Source of the DNA: Candidatus Zipacnadia bacterium
GTDB lineage: Bacteria > Armatimonadota > Zipacnadia > Zipacnadales > UBA5352
NCBI GenBank assembly: GCA_029821635.1
Contig: JALGSW010000091.1
Span: 1-33,750 of the forward strand
Reading direction: 5' to 3'
DNA: 33,750 bases
In this document: positions 23,144-31,849 of the stretch, one piece after another
Position numbering within the stretch: position 1 is the stretch's first letter
How the letters are laid out: each line of letters starts with the position of its first letter
The notes under the pieces: generated by a model
What the model saw: only the letters and a program-made list of their open reading frames with translations
What the model was told of the DNA's origin: nothing
Database searches by the model: none
Program-made: the position numbers and the translations under genes

Positions 23144-26100
23144 ATGCGCCACGCTACGCGTCCCACCATCGCTCTCATCGCCTGCGCGCTGCTCGCGACG
23201 GCCGCCTGCGCCGCACCCGTAGATGTGCCGCTGACCAACCCGTCCTTCGAGGGCGCGATCGGCGAAGATGGCCTCCCCGAGGGCTGGACGCGCTACAGCG
23301 GCGGGGAGGGCACGTCGCTCACCATCGTCGATGGCGGCGTGGATGGTGGCAAGGCCCTGCTGATCGAGGACGCCGATCCGGCCTCCGAGGTCGGCATCAC
23401 GCAGGACTTCGCGATCGAGGGCGGGCAGAACATGCGCGTGCGCGTCTCCGTGCGCCGCGTGGGCGACGCCTCCGCCAGCGGCGCCTACATGCAACTGCGC
23501 TTTTTCCCGGGCAACACGTTCGAACAGGTGGCCCTCTCCCCCGAGTCGGCCGATGCGTTCAGCACCGCGGCGGTCTTCGCCGCGGTGCCTGAGGGCACGA
23601 CCGGCGCGCGCATCTACCTCTACGCCCACGCCGAGCCAACGCCGAAGGTGATGGTGGACAACGTGACCGTGCAGTCCGGAGTCGAGCCGCCCACGTTCCC
23701 CGACGGACCCGCCCCCGAGCCCGTCCCGCCGCAGTACGACGCGCTGAAGGACCTCCACCTGCAGACCGCCCTGGTCGCGGGCGACGAGGCGCAGGCCGCG
23801 ATCGTCACCGGCTCCGACGGCCGCTTCGCCGAGCAGGCCCGGGCGATCCGCGATGCCATCGCCGCGATCACGGGAGTCGAACTGACGATCGTGGCCGACG
23901 CCGAGACGCAGCCGCCCTTCGAGCGCAACGCGATCGTGCTCGGCGCCCGCGAGACCAATGCGGCGATTCGCGCCATGTACGAGGCGTTCTTCACGCTGCT
24001 GGATGCGAAGTACCCGGGCCCCGGCGGGCACGAACTGCGCACCGTGCACAATCCCTACGGCGACGGCCGCAACGTGATCCTCGTCGGCGGGAGCGAGGAC
24101 GCGGGCGTGGCCGCTGCCGCGCAGGCGCTCGTCGCGCTGCTGGAGGATGCGGGCGGCGGGCGGGGCGAGCTGACCGTCGGACCGCTGCGCGACATCGTCC
24201 TCAGCCCGCAGTACGAAGTGCCGCGCGACCCGACCGAGATGCAGATATGGGAGGCGTCGCGGACCTACGGCTCCTCCGGCTACTTCGGCTGGAATATCAT
24301 CTCCAAGCACATGGCGGCGTACTACATGACGGGCGATGAGTACCACGCGCAGGAGTTCCTGCGGCTGGCCTTCCCCGACGCCGACGCCATCGCGGAGATC
24401 GAGAAGCTCGACGGCGAGCGCATCGAGAACAAGCTCGATCCACTGGCAGGCCCGTACCACTACGCCGCGCACATGATGATCCTCTTCTGGGACCTGATCG
24501 AGGAGGACCCGTTCTTCACGGACGAGCAGCGCCTGACGATCACCAACGCGCTCTCGCGCCAGCTCACCCACCGCGCGCACGAGGGTGTCTACGGCCGCAC
24601 CACGCCCTCACCGTCGGTGGGCAACCGGCACGGCGACTGGTCGGCGATGTCGCTCTACGCCCTCGCGCGCTACTTCAACCGCGACTACCCGGCCCCCGTC
24701 TGGGACGCCGCGAAGACCTCCGTGGACATCTACTTCGACGGCATCGAGCAATCGGCGTGGATCGCGGGCAACAACGACCACCTCTTCTGGTACACCTCAT
24801 ACTACGATCCGCTGCTGGACTACATGCACCTCTCCGGTGACCGCGGCGGCATGGACAACCTCCGCCAGGCGCTCGCGACACAGGACATCCTCTTCACCGG
24901 ACAGCAGGACGACTGGGGCCTGAAGGCCTCGTCGCTGAACTACCTGCACCGTGCCGCCGACATCACCGGCGACGGCCGCTTCGTGTTCTACCGCGACCGC
25001 ACCGGCCTCGACCTCGACGTCTTCCGCCTCGGCCAGTCGTGGTGGCCGGAGATCGAGGCCCGTCCGCCCACCGAGCTGGTGCACGCCTGGACGATGCAGC
25101 CGATGCCCGAGCCGATGTGGCAGGCGCGCGCTAGCGGCCTGCCGCTGGACCAGCAGTTCCTGTGGGGCACGTGGCGCACGACCCTCGACGGCGGCGGCGA
25201 TCTGATGATGATCAAGGGGCACAACGGCGGCGGCCGCCTGCCCTACCACACCTTCTCCGTCATGGAGCAGCGGCTCGCGGATTACACGCTGCTCAAGGGC
25301 TACCGCAACCAGGTCCTCACCTCCGCCGACGGCATGGTTGAACCGCAGGTGGCGATGGACGCCGCGCTGCTCGATCAGGGCGTCCTCGGCGACACCGCGT
25401 ACGCCGTCAGCGATGTGCCGAAGATGGCGTTCGCCGACTGGCGACGCAGCGTCATCCAGCGCGCGGGCCGCTACACGCTCTTCGTGGATGACCTCACTTT
25501 CCGCACCGCCAGCGACAACGTGAAGGTCGAGACCGAGTGGCAGACGATCGGCGGGCGCTGGGACGGCGCGCAGAACGCCGCGCTCATCCAGGGCGCACAG
25601 GGGCGCACACAGGAAGGCCTCGTGACCTTCAAGGCGCTCAACGCCGACATACGCTGCGGCCCCGGCACCGCTGAGGAGCTGCTCTCCGACCTCACGAGCA
25701 TCGACACGGTCCTCCTCAAGGCCCACGAGCCGGGCGTGTGGATGGAGATGCCCTTCACGGTGGCGGAACCGCTTACCGGCCGCGTGACCGCCGACTTCCT
25801 CAACTACACCGACCGCGGGATCATCAAGGTCTCGCTCGATGACGAGACGGTCGCGGACGCGTTCGACCACCGCGCGGCGGCCGCGGTGCGCGCGCAGGTG
25901 AACCTGGGCGACCGCACGCTCGCGGCGGGCGAGCACACGCTGCGCGTCGAGGTCGTCGGCGGCACTGAGGGCGCCGACCGCATGTACGTCGGGCTCATCG
26001 GCGTCACCGTGCAGCCCGAGGGAGTGGAGGCGCCGATCCAGCCGCTGGGCTTCGAACTGCACCCCTCGCGCGTGATGAACGCTTCCGGCGGCGGCACGGT

Positions 26101-27760
26101 CGTCATGCAGTGGCTCGGCACCGCCCGCGAGGGCCAGCACCGGCGCTTCTTCCACCTGCTCGTGCCGAGGCACGAGACAGACGACGCGCTGGAGTGCTAT
26201 CAGATCGACGAAGCCGCCGCTGTCCTCTCCTTGCCGCAGCCCGCGCTGGCGGTCTCCGGGGAGTTCGAGGGCATCGTGGCGAACGTCGCGCTGCTGGCCG
26301 GCGATCACATGGTGGCGCTTGGTCTGACGAAGCTGCCCTTCGCGTCGGCCAGTGCCCCGGTGGACCTCCGCTGGACATACGAGGATGGCACGCTGCTCGT
26401 CGCGGCCGACGAGGCGACCGATCTGACGATCGGCGAGCGGCAGTTCTCGCTTGAGCCTGGAACGACTACCATTGAGGACGTGCGCATCCAGGATCTCGGC
26501 TGGCTCGATCAGGTGAAGGGCTACCTCGACGAGGCCCGCGCGGAGCGCGAGATCGAGTTGGCCGCCGCCGCGCAGCCCCAGCCGATCGAGGCGCCGGAGA
26601 TGGCCGCCTCGGTCAGCGGAGAGATCGGCGGCAAGCCCGTCGCGGTAGAGCTGATTCCGCGCAAGGGTGGCGACCTGACCGCGCTGGCCGTCGGGCAGAC
26701 GGTGCACGTGCTGGCCGCCGATGGCTCCGAGCAGCAGGCGCTGGAGGCCGACGGCCCGATCCGCGTGCTGCGCTGGTGGCCCGACCACGGGCTGCTGCTG
26801 GTCGGCTGCGAGGACGAGCAGGTGATCGCCTTCGACATCGCGACCGGCGAGCGCAGGTGGGTGTTCGTCTCGGAGATGGACCGGGCGGTCTGGGAGGCGG
26901 GCAAGCAGTACTGGTTCAAGTCGGCCTATCCTGGCATCTACGGCCTGCACACGGGCGAATTCACCGCCGGAGAGAGCCTTGCGTTCGTCGGCAGCGCCTG
27001 CACGCTGGAGGTCCTCAACTCCGAGGGCACCCTCGTCAAGCGCATGCCGATCTTCTGGGGCCCCGGCTGGAAGTTCACGATGGTCGCGGGGCCAAATGAG
27101 TCGCGCAATCTGCTGATCGCACGCTGGCCGAACGGCAATGACACGCTGGCGATCGTCAACTCCGAGACGCTCAAGGAGGCCGGCAAGGGCTACACCGGCG
27201 TGCCGTCCGGGCACACGATGGTCGGTGGCTGGAGCGCGCAGAACCGCACCGGCATCGAGTACGTGGACGTGGACGGCGATGGCGAGCGCGAGTTGGTCTC
27301 CGCCACCAACGGCGTCTGGAACCGCGTGACGGTCTTCAGCGGCGGCGGGACGCCACAGTTCAACGCGCAGTTCGGGCCCGGCGAGAACAACCGCCCGTAC
27401 GAGACGGTGCGCGACATGGCCGTCGCGGACCTCGACGGCGATGGCGACATGGAGATCGTGGTCGGAATCGCCGACGGGCTGATCGTGACGCTCGATCATG
27501 AGTGCCGCAAGGTCTGGGCGACGCGCCTGCCGAGCCCGCCGACGAGACTGGAGATCATTGCCCCCGAGGGCGGCGCGCCGGCGATCATCGCAGGCTGCGA
27601 GGATGGCACGATGGTGCGCCTTACCGGCGCCGGCGAAATCGCCGCGCTGAGCAACGCGGGCGGCCGCGTCGAGGCGCTCGTGACGGTCAACACGCCCGAC
27701 GGCCCGCTGGCCCTCGCCACGACCGCCGACGGCGCGGTGCGCGGGTTCGCTGTGCCGTAG
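23144..27760 (+). CDS. Giant exported lyase-like protein with C-terminal beta-propeller
   Basis: This is a 1538-residue protein from the ATG at 23144 (GGAG nine bases upstream); upstream in-frame codons lack a signal peptide. Domains: signal peptide (1-24); CBM4/9-like sandwich (about 25-175, N-P-S-F-E-G); alpha/beta domain like the N-terminal domain of GH67 glucuronidases (about 205-345, with I-V-L-G-A-R-E-T-N); an alpha-helical toroid-like region (about 355-660, with N-R-H-G-D-W near 493 and N-N-D-H-L-F-W-Y near 543); then beta-sandwich regions resembling heparinase II/III-type lyases. The C-terminus (about 1180-1538) is a PQQ/FG-GAP-like propeller with two D-x-D-G-D-G calcium loops (near 1375 and 1429). 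Uronate-polymer lyase activity is inferred from fold-level resemblance only. It is divergent from the GH operon. Confidence 0.75.
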   Translation: MRHATRPTIALIACALLATAACAAPVDVPLTNPSFEGAIGEDGLPEGWTRYSGGEGTSLTIVDGGVDGGKALLIEDADPASEVGITQDFAIEGGQNMRVRVSVRRVGDASASGAYMQLRFFPGNTFEQVALSPESADAFSTAAVFAAVPEGTTGARIYLYAHAEPTPKVMVDNVTVQSGVEPPTFPDGPAPEPVPPQYDALKDLHLQTALVAGDEAQAAIVTGSDGRFAEQARAIRDAIAAITGVELTIVADAETQPPFERNAIVLGARETNAAIRAMYEAFFTLLDAKYPGPGGHELRTVHNPYGDGRNVILVGGSEDAGVAAAAQALVALLEDAGGGRGELTVGPLRDIVLSPQYEVPRDPTEMQIWEASRTYGSSGYFGWNIISKHMAAYYMTGDEYHAQEFLRLAFPDADAIAEIEKLDGERIENKLDPLAGPYHYAAHMMILFWDLIEEDPFFTDEQRLTITNALSRQLTHRAHEGVYGRTTPSPSVGNRHGDWSAMSLYALARYFNRDYPAPVWDAAKTSVDIYFDGIEQSAWIAGNNDHLFWYTSYYDPLLDYMHLSGDRGGMDNLRQALATQDILFTGQQDDWGLKASSLNYLHRAADITGDGRFVFYRDRTGLDLDVFRLGQSWWPEIEARPPTELVHAWTMQPMPEPMWQARASGLPLDQQFLWGTWRTTLDGGGDLMMIKGHNGGGRLPYHTFSVMEQRLADYTLLKGYRNQVLTSADGMVEPQVAMDAALLDQGVLGDTAYAVSDVPKMAFADWRRSVIQRAGRYTLFVDDLTFRTASDNVKVETEWQTIGGRWDGAQNAALIQGAQGRTQEGLVTFKALNADIRCGPGTAEELLSDLTSIDTVLLKAHEPGVWMEMPFTVAEPLTGRVTADFLNYTDRGIIKVSLDDETVADAFDHRAAAAVRAQVNLGDRTLAAGEHTLRVEVVGGTEGADRMYVGLIGVTVQPEGVEAPIQPLGFELHPSRVMNASGGGTVVMQWLGTAREGQHRRFFHLLVPRHETDDALECYQIDEAAAVLSLPQPALAVSGEFEGIVANVALLAGDHMVALGLTKLPFASASAPVDLRWTYEDGTLLVAADEATDLTIGERQFSLEPGTTTIEDVRIQDLGWLDQVKGYLDEARAEREIELAAAAQPQPIEAPEMAASVSGEIGGKPVAVELIPRKGGDLTALAVGQTVHVLAADGSEQQALEADGPIRVLRWWPDHGLLLVGCEDEQVIAFDIATGERRWVFVSEMDRAVWEAGKQYWFKSAYPGIYGLHTGEFTAGESLAFVGSACTLEVLNSEGTLVKRMPIFWGPGWKFTMVAGPNESRNLLIARWPNGNDTLAIVNSETLKEAGKGYTGVPSGHTMVGGWSAQNRTGIEYVDVDGDGERELVSATNGVWNRVTVFSGGGTPQFNAQFGPGENNRPYETVRDMAVADLDGDGDMEIVVGIADGLIVTLDHECRKVWATRLPSPPTRLEIIAPEGGAPAIIAGCEDGTMVRLTGAGEIAALSNAGGRVEALVTVNTPDGPLALATTADGAVRGFAVP

Positions 27761-27795
27761 GGCCTGTAAGCGGAAACAGGGAGAGAGGAACCGGT

Positions 27796-28758
27796 ATGAC
27801 CGTGCGAGAGCTGTATGAGTTCGCGATCGAGACAGGCCGGGCGCTCGACCCTCGGGGCCCGGGGGAGCTTGTGCGGCAGACGGAGGCGCTGCAGGCCGAC
27901 TACGAGGGCCTCGACGAGATGGCTCGGCGTCGCTTCGACACCGAGCGCCTGAGCAACCCGTTCGGCGACACCCGTATCGCCTGCGGCGACGATGCGACGC
28001 AGGTCGGCAGGCTGATCTGCGGCATCGACATCGACGGCACCGAGGTGCTGCTCGCCGACAACATGCGGCGCGCGGGGCGGCCGGTCGATCTGGTGCTGGC
28101 GCACCACGCCTCTGCGATCGGCGGCGGCATGGGCTCGCGGCTGGAGACGATCTGGCCGCAGGTCAAGATGCTCGCCGACTTCGGAGTCCCCGAACATGCC
28201 GCTCACAAGCTCGTGCGGCCGACATCGGAGGGCGATCAGCGCAGCCACAACCTGAAGATCACGCAGATCGCGCAGGCCCTTGAAATGCCGCTGATGACTA
28301 TCCACAGTCCCGCGGACGCGTATCTCTTCCAGGAGGGCTGCCGGGTCCTCGCCGAGGACCAGCCCCGGACCGTGGGCGACCTCGTGGACATCTGCGACGC
28401 ATGGCCCGAGGTTGCCTGGCTAATTGAGCGCGGCAAGGGCACCGAGGTCGCGGTCGGCGACAAGCGCGATCCGCTCGGGAGGACGTACCACGCCTTCTAC
28501 GGGGGCTGGAACCCAACGCCCCAGGTGTTCGAGGCGCTTTGCGACGCCGGCTGCGGGACGCTCTGGGTCCTCGCGACGTCGGAAGAGCTGAACCAGGTGG
28601 CGCGAGACCGCAACGCGAGCGTGGTCGTCGTGCCCCACTACCCGGCCGACAATCTCGGCCTGAACATGCTGCTCGACGATACCATGACCCACTTCGGCGA
28701 CTTCGAGGTCGTCGAGACCAGCAACTTCCATCGCCACGACCGGCGCACCGTGGCGTAG
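27796..28758 (+). CDS. NIF3/DUF34-family metal-binding protein
   Basis: This 320-residue cytoplasmic protein is of the NIF3 (DUF34/YbgI) family, widely conserved proteins with a dinuclear metal site and debated function. Visible signatures: V-D-L-V-L-A-H-H-A (about 95-103), I-H-S-P-A-D (about 174-179), and V-V-P-H-Y-P-A-D-N-L-G near the C-terminus, which supply metal-ligand-type His and Asp residues. It differs from the compact YbgI type in having a long N-terminal helical region. The ATG at 27796 follows AGAGG at about seven bases; open frame continues upstream into the previous gene but without a sensible start. It lies 35 bases after the lyase-like gene, so it is probably in the same transcript. 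Confidence 0.82.
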   Translation: MTVRELYEFAIETGRALDPRGPGELVRQTEALQADYEGLDEMARRRFDTERLSNPFGDTRIACGDDATQVGRLICGIDIDGTEVLLADNMRRAGRPVDLVLAHHASAIGGGMGSRLETIWPQVKMLADFGVPEHAAHKLVRPTSEGDQRSHNLKITQIAQALEMPLMTIHSPADAYLFQEGCRVLAEDQPRTVGDLVDICDAWPEVAWLIERGKGTEVAVGDKRDPLGRTYHAFYGGWNPTPQVFEALCDAGCGTLWVLATSEELNQVARDRNASVVVVPHYPADNLGLNMLLDDTMTHFGDFEVVETSNFHRHDRRTVA

Positions 28759-28798
28759 CAGGCCGCGCGGCGAGTCGCTCAGCAGGCGCTTCCCGCGC

Positions 28799-30238
28799 TC
28801 ACTCCGGCCGCTCGAACATCGGGTTCAGGTGCCGCCCGAGCTCCACGCCATCGGCGTACTGCCCGGCCAGCAGCGCGGGCTTGAGCGTCCAGCACTGCCG
28901 CCGGGCGTGCTCGAGGAGCGGCGCCTGCAGGTAGGCCGGCCCGTGCGGCCGCCAGTCGCCGAACCGGCGCGCGAGCGCCAGCGCCTCGCGCACACCGGGG
29001 ATCGCGTCCACCGTCTCCGTGCGCGCGTCCAGAGGTGGCAGCTCGCGCCCCAGCGCCTCGCTCGCCAGCACCAGCAGGGCCTGTTCGGGCGTGATCGCGC
29101 CGCAGACCTCGCTCAGCCGCGCGGGCAGGTAACCCGAGGCGTAGCACGCGCGCGTGATCTCCTCCGCCGCTGCCTGCGCGGACACGTCACCGAGCCGCGC
29201 CGCGGGCGGGCTCTCCGGCTCGATCGGCCCCATGACCTGCGGCACCTCGTAGCCCGGCGCGTGCGCGCTCGCGGGCTGAAGGAGCCTGCGCGCGAGCAGG
29301 AAGAGCAGCTCGGCGGCGCTCAGCTCGTCGGTGAAGGTTGGCCCGCCGGCCTCGTACACCGCCTCCGCGCCGCGCAGGAGCACCTCGTCGCTGACCCGCA
29401 CGGGCCGCGCACCGAACAGCTCGGCGACGCCCGCCACGTCCGTCCACTCCACGTCCGGCTGCGCCACGAACTTCTGCACCAGCCGCTCGAAATTCAGCAG
29501 GATCGTCTCGATCGACACGCCCTCCATCATCTCCGGCACGCGCCAGCGCGCCGGCTCGGGCGATGACCCGCGCAGCCAGTTCAGCCCGCACGGGAACTCG
29601 TCCATGATCGTGATCAGCGGGTGGCAGCCGAACATCGCGGTGTAGTCGTACTCGCGGGCACGCTCGGCGAGGTAGCCGTCCACCTTCGCGAGCTGCTCCT
29701 CGAACTCCGGCGTGTCGCAGTAGGCGCGATCGAAGTAGAAGCCGGCCTGATAGCCGCCGATGAGCAGGTTCTGACAGTACCAGACGACGTTGCGGCCGGG
29801 CAGGCGGAAGGGTGAGTAGAAGAAGGGCTTCCCGAGCTTCCCGGCGGCATAGACGATCTGTGCGGCGAAGGTGCCGCCGTGCTGGGTGAGCGACGAGCAC
29901 TTCCCGAAGATGCGCTCCAGCGCCTGAAAGCCCGGCAGCTCGCGGAAGAGCACGCGCTCGACGCCCTCGAACCACGGGAGGCCGGAGACCTCCTCCGCGG
30001 TGGTCGGGTGGATGGAGCCGCGGTCGTAGTGCAGGCTCACGTCATGCCGGCTGATGGCCTCGATGACCTCTCGCTGCCCGTGGCGCTGCATGAAGCGCGC
30101 CTTCTCCCCGTGGATGTGAAAGCAGCCCGGCAGGCCGTGGCGCGTCATGATCTCCGCGAACTGACCCGGCAACTGGTGCACGGGGTGGTCGGGCGGCGAG
30201 ACGAAGTCCTCGGTGTCGAAGTAGAGCAGTGAATACAT
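28799..30238 (-). CDS. Polysaccharide-deacetylase-like protein with long C-terminal region
   Basis: 479 residues from the ATG at 30238, which has AGGAGG six bases upstream. The N-terminus L-L-Y-F-D-T-E-D-F-V resembles NodB motif 1 (D8, D11). S-L-H-Y-D-R-G-S-I-H (H70, H77) may be the metal-binding His motif. F-Y-S-P-F-R-L-P-G-R resembles the later R-x-P-x motif. No signal peptide is evident, so it is probably cytoplasmic. Residues beyond about 300 are helical and unassigned, longer than a bare NodB domain. The likely activity is hydrolysis of an N- or O-acetyl group on a sugar, though members of this superfamily also act on other amides. It is divergent from glmM and 40 bases convergent with the NIF3 gene. 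Confidence 0.65.
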   Translation of the reverse strand: MYSLLYFDTEDFVSPPDHPVHQLPGQFAEIMTRHGLPGCFHIHGEKARFMQRHGQREVIEAISRHDVSLHYDRGSIHPTTAEEVSGLPWFEGVERVLFRELPGFQALERIFGKCSSLTQHGGTFAAQIVYAAGKLGKPFFYSPFRLPGRNVVWYCQNLLIGGYQAGFYFDRAYCDTPEFEEQLAKVDGYLAERAREYDYTAMFGCHPLITIMDEFPCGLNWLRGSSPEPARWRVPEMMEGVSIETILLNFERLVQKFVAQPDVEWTDVAGVAELFGARPVRVSDEVLLRGAEAVYEAGGPTFTDELSAAELLFLLARRLLQPASAHAPGYEVPQVMGPIEPESPPAARLGDVSAQAAAEEITRACYASGYLPARLSEVCGAITPEQALLVLASEALGRELPPLDARTETVDAIPGVREALALARRFGDWRPHGPAYLQAPLLEHARRQCWTLKPALLAGQYADGVELGRHLNPMFERPE

Positions 30239-30447
30239 GACGGGCCTCCTGCGCACGATCCTGTCGATGTGCGGCAATTCGCCCTCTACCTGCGCGCTCC
30301 CTGCGCGGCGAGGCGCCGGTGGTATTGGCACACTTCGGGGAGGAGTGCTCGTCGCGCGCGTGGAATTCCTCTGATGACACTCCCCGGGGCCCACGCTCCG
30401 CGACAGGACCGACTGACGCTCTCTCTCCCGCGACAACGAGGTGAGTC
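30239..30447. promoter_or_regulatory. Divergent intergenic region, deacetylase-like gene / glmM
   Basis: These 209 bases must contain both promoters; no strong -35/-10 pair is visible. CGGGGAG (30336-30342) and CTCCCCG (30380-30386) form a 7-bp inverted repeat separated by 37 bases, which could be an operator or chance. Confidence 0.3.
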
Positions 30448-31821
30448 ATGCCCGACGCCCGCGCGCGACGTCCCGATGACCTGTTCGGCACCGACGGCGT
30501 CCGGGGCATCGCCGGCGTAGAGCTCACCCCGGAACTCGCCACCAGCGTGGCGCGCGCCTTCGCCTCGCTGCTTCCAGAGGACACCGCGTCGCCGACCGTG
30601 CTCATGGCGCGCGACACCCGCCCCTCCGGGCCCGAACTGGCCGAGGCGATGCGCGACGAGCTGTCCCGTCACGGGATCACGGTCCTCGACTGCGGCGTGC
30701 TGCCCACCGGCGGGCTGTGCTTGCTGGTGCGCGAGCGCGGCGCCGATGGCGGCGTCATCATCTCCGCATCGCACAACCCTCCGGAGTCCAACGGGATCAA
30801 GCTGATCGGCCGTGGCGGGCACAAGCTGCCGCTCGATCTCCAGCATCGCGTCGAGGACCTGATCCGCGCGCAGTCCGAGGCTTCCCCCGCGCACGTCGCG
30901 ACTCCGGCCCCCTTCGACGACTACCCGGAGGCGTCCGAGGACTACCTGAGCATCATCCTTGATGGATTGCCGCCGCGGTGCCTCGACGGCCTGCGCGTCG
31001 TGCTCGACTGCGCCCACGGGTCGGCGTCGCGCACTGCGCCGGTAGCGTTCGAGCGCGCGGGTGCGAACGTGTCTGCGATCAACTGCGACGGCGACGGCGC
31101 ACGCATCAACGTGAACTGCGGCTCGACTCACCCCGGCGCGCTCGCGCGGGCGGTCGTGATGCAGGGCGCGGACCTCGGCGTGGCCTTCGACGGCGACGCC
31201 GACCGCGCAGTGCTGGTCTCGGGCGCGGGGGAGATCGTCGATGGCGATGCGAGCAAGTATATCCTCGCGATGGACCTGCGCCGGAAGGGGCTGCTGAAGC
31301 CGCCGCTGGTGATCGGCACGGTGATGAACAACTTCGGGCTCGAGCGCGCGCTTGCCGATGCGGGGATCGGGCTGGAGCGCACTCCGGTGGGCGATCGTCA
31401 CGTGGTCGAGCGCATGCGCGAGACCGGCGCGCGCCTTGGCGGCGAGCAGTCGGGGCACGTCATCTTCCAGGAGACGCTGATCGGCGACGGAACCTACACC
31501 GCGCTGCGCATCTGCGAGGTCGTGACGCGAACCCGCCGGACGCTGGCGGAGCTTGCGCAGCCGGTGGGCAAGATCCCCCAGCACCTCGTGAACATCCGCA
31601 CGGAGAAGCGCGAGAGGTGGCGGGAGTGCCAGGAGGTGCTGGACGAGATCGCGCGCTGGGAGCATCGGCTCGAGGGCCACGGGCGCATCCTCGTGCGCTC
31701 CTCGGGCACGGAGCCGCTGGTGCGCGTCATGGTCGAGGCGGAGGATGATGAGATAGCGCGCGAGGCCGTGCACGCGGTCGCCGTCGCGATCCGCGTGGCC
31801 TGCGCGGGGGCTGAGGCGTAG
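30448..31821 (+). CDS. glmM: Phosphoglucosamine mutase GlmM
   Basis: GlmM interconverts glucosamine-6-phosphate and glucosamine-1-phosphate on the way to UDP-GlcNAc, the precursor of peptidoglycan and lipopolysaccharide. At 457 residues it has the usual length (about 445-450). All four signature sites are present: F-G-T-D-G-V-R-G at the N-terminus, the phosphoserine loop S-A-S-H-N-P (S108), the metal loop D-G-D-A-D-R (248-253), the sugar loop G-G-E-Q-S-G-H, and the phosphate-binding R-S-S-G-T-E-P near 417. A related phosphomannomutase/phosphoglucomutase is less likely given G-E-Q-S-G-H and N-terminal G-T-D-G-V-R-G. GAGGTGA lies just upstream of the ATG. Its stop codon is inside the terminator stem-loop. 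Confidence 0.93.
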   Translation: MPDARARRPDDLFGTDGVRGIAGVELTPELATSVARAFASLLPEDTASPTVLMARDTRPSGPELAEAMRDELSRHGITVLDCGVLPTGGLCLLVRERGADGGVIISASHNPPESNGIKLIGRGGHKLPLDLQHRVEDLIRAQSEASPAHVATPAPFDDYPEASEDYLSIILDGLPPRCLDGLRVVLDCAHGSASRTAPVAFERAGANVSAINCDGDGARINVNCGSTHPGALARAVVMQGADLGVAFDGDADRAVLVSGAGEIVDGDASKYILAMDLRRKGLLKPPLVIGTVMNNFGLERALADAGIGLERTPVGDRHVVERMRETGARLGGEQSGHVIFQETLIGDGTYTALRICEVVTRTRRTLAELAQPVGKIPQHLVNIRTEKRERWRECQEVLDEIARWEHRLEGHGRILVRSSGTEPLVRVMVEAEDDEIAREAVHAVAVAIRVACAGAEA

Positions 31822-31837
31822 CGGACGCCTCAGCCCC
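31807..31837. terminator. Bidirectional terminator hairpin at the glmM end
   Basis: GGGGCTGAGGCGT (31807-31819) and ACGCCTCAGCCCC (31825-31837) form a perfect 13-bp stem with an AGCGG loop. The glmM stop codon (31819-31821) spans the stem-loop boundary. It serves convergent genes on both strands; there is no T-tract. Confidence 0.85.
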
Positions 31838-31849
31838 TCGTGGGCGTCG

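Noticed and set aside
20953..23592. An 879-codon open frame on the plus strand.
   Set aside because: It runs antisense to the GH123-like gene and into the next gene, is arginine/histidine/leucine-rich, and has no domain, signal or ribosome-binding site. It is an antisense shadow caused by GC-rich codons.
24797..27499. A 900-codon open frame on the minus strand.
   Set aside because: It lies entirely opposite the giant lyase-like gene, whose domains are convincing. Composition is typical of an antisense shadow.
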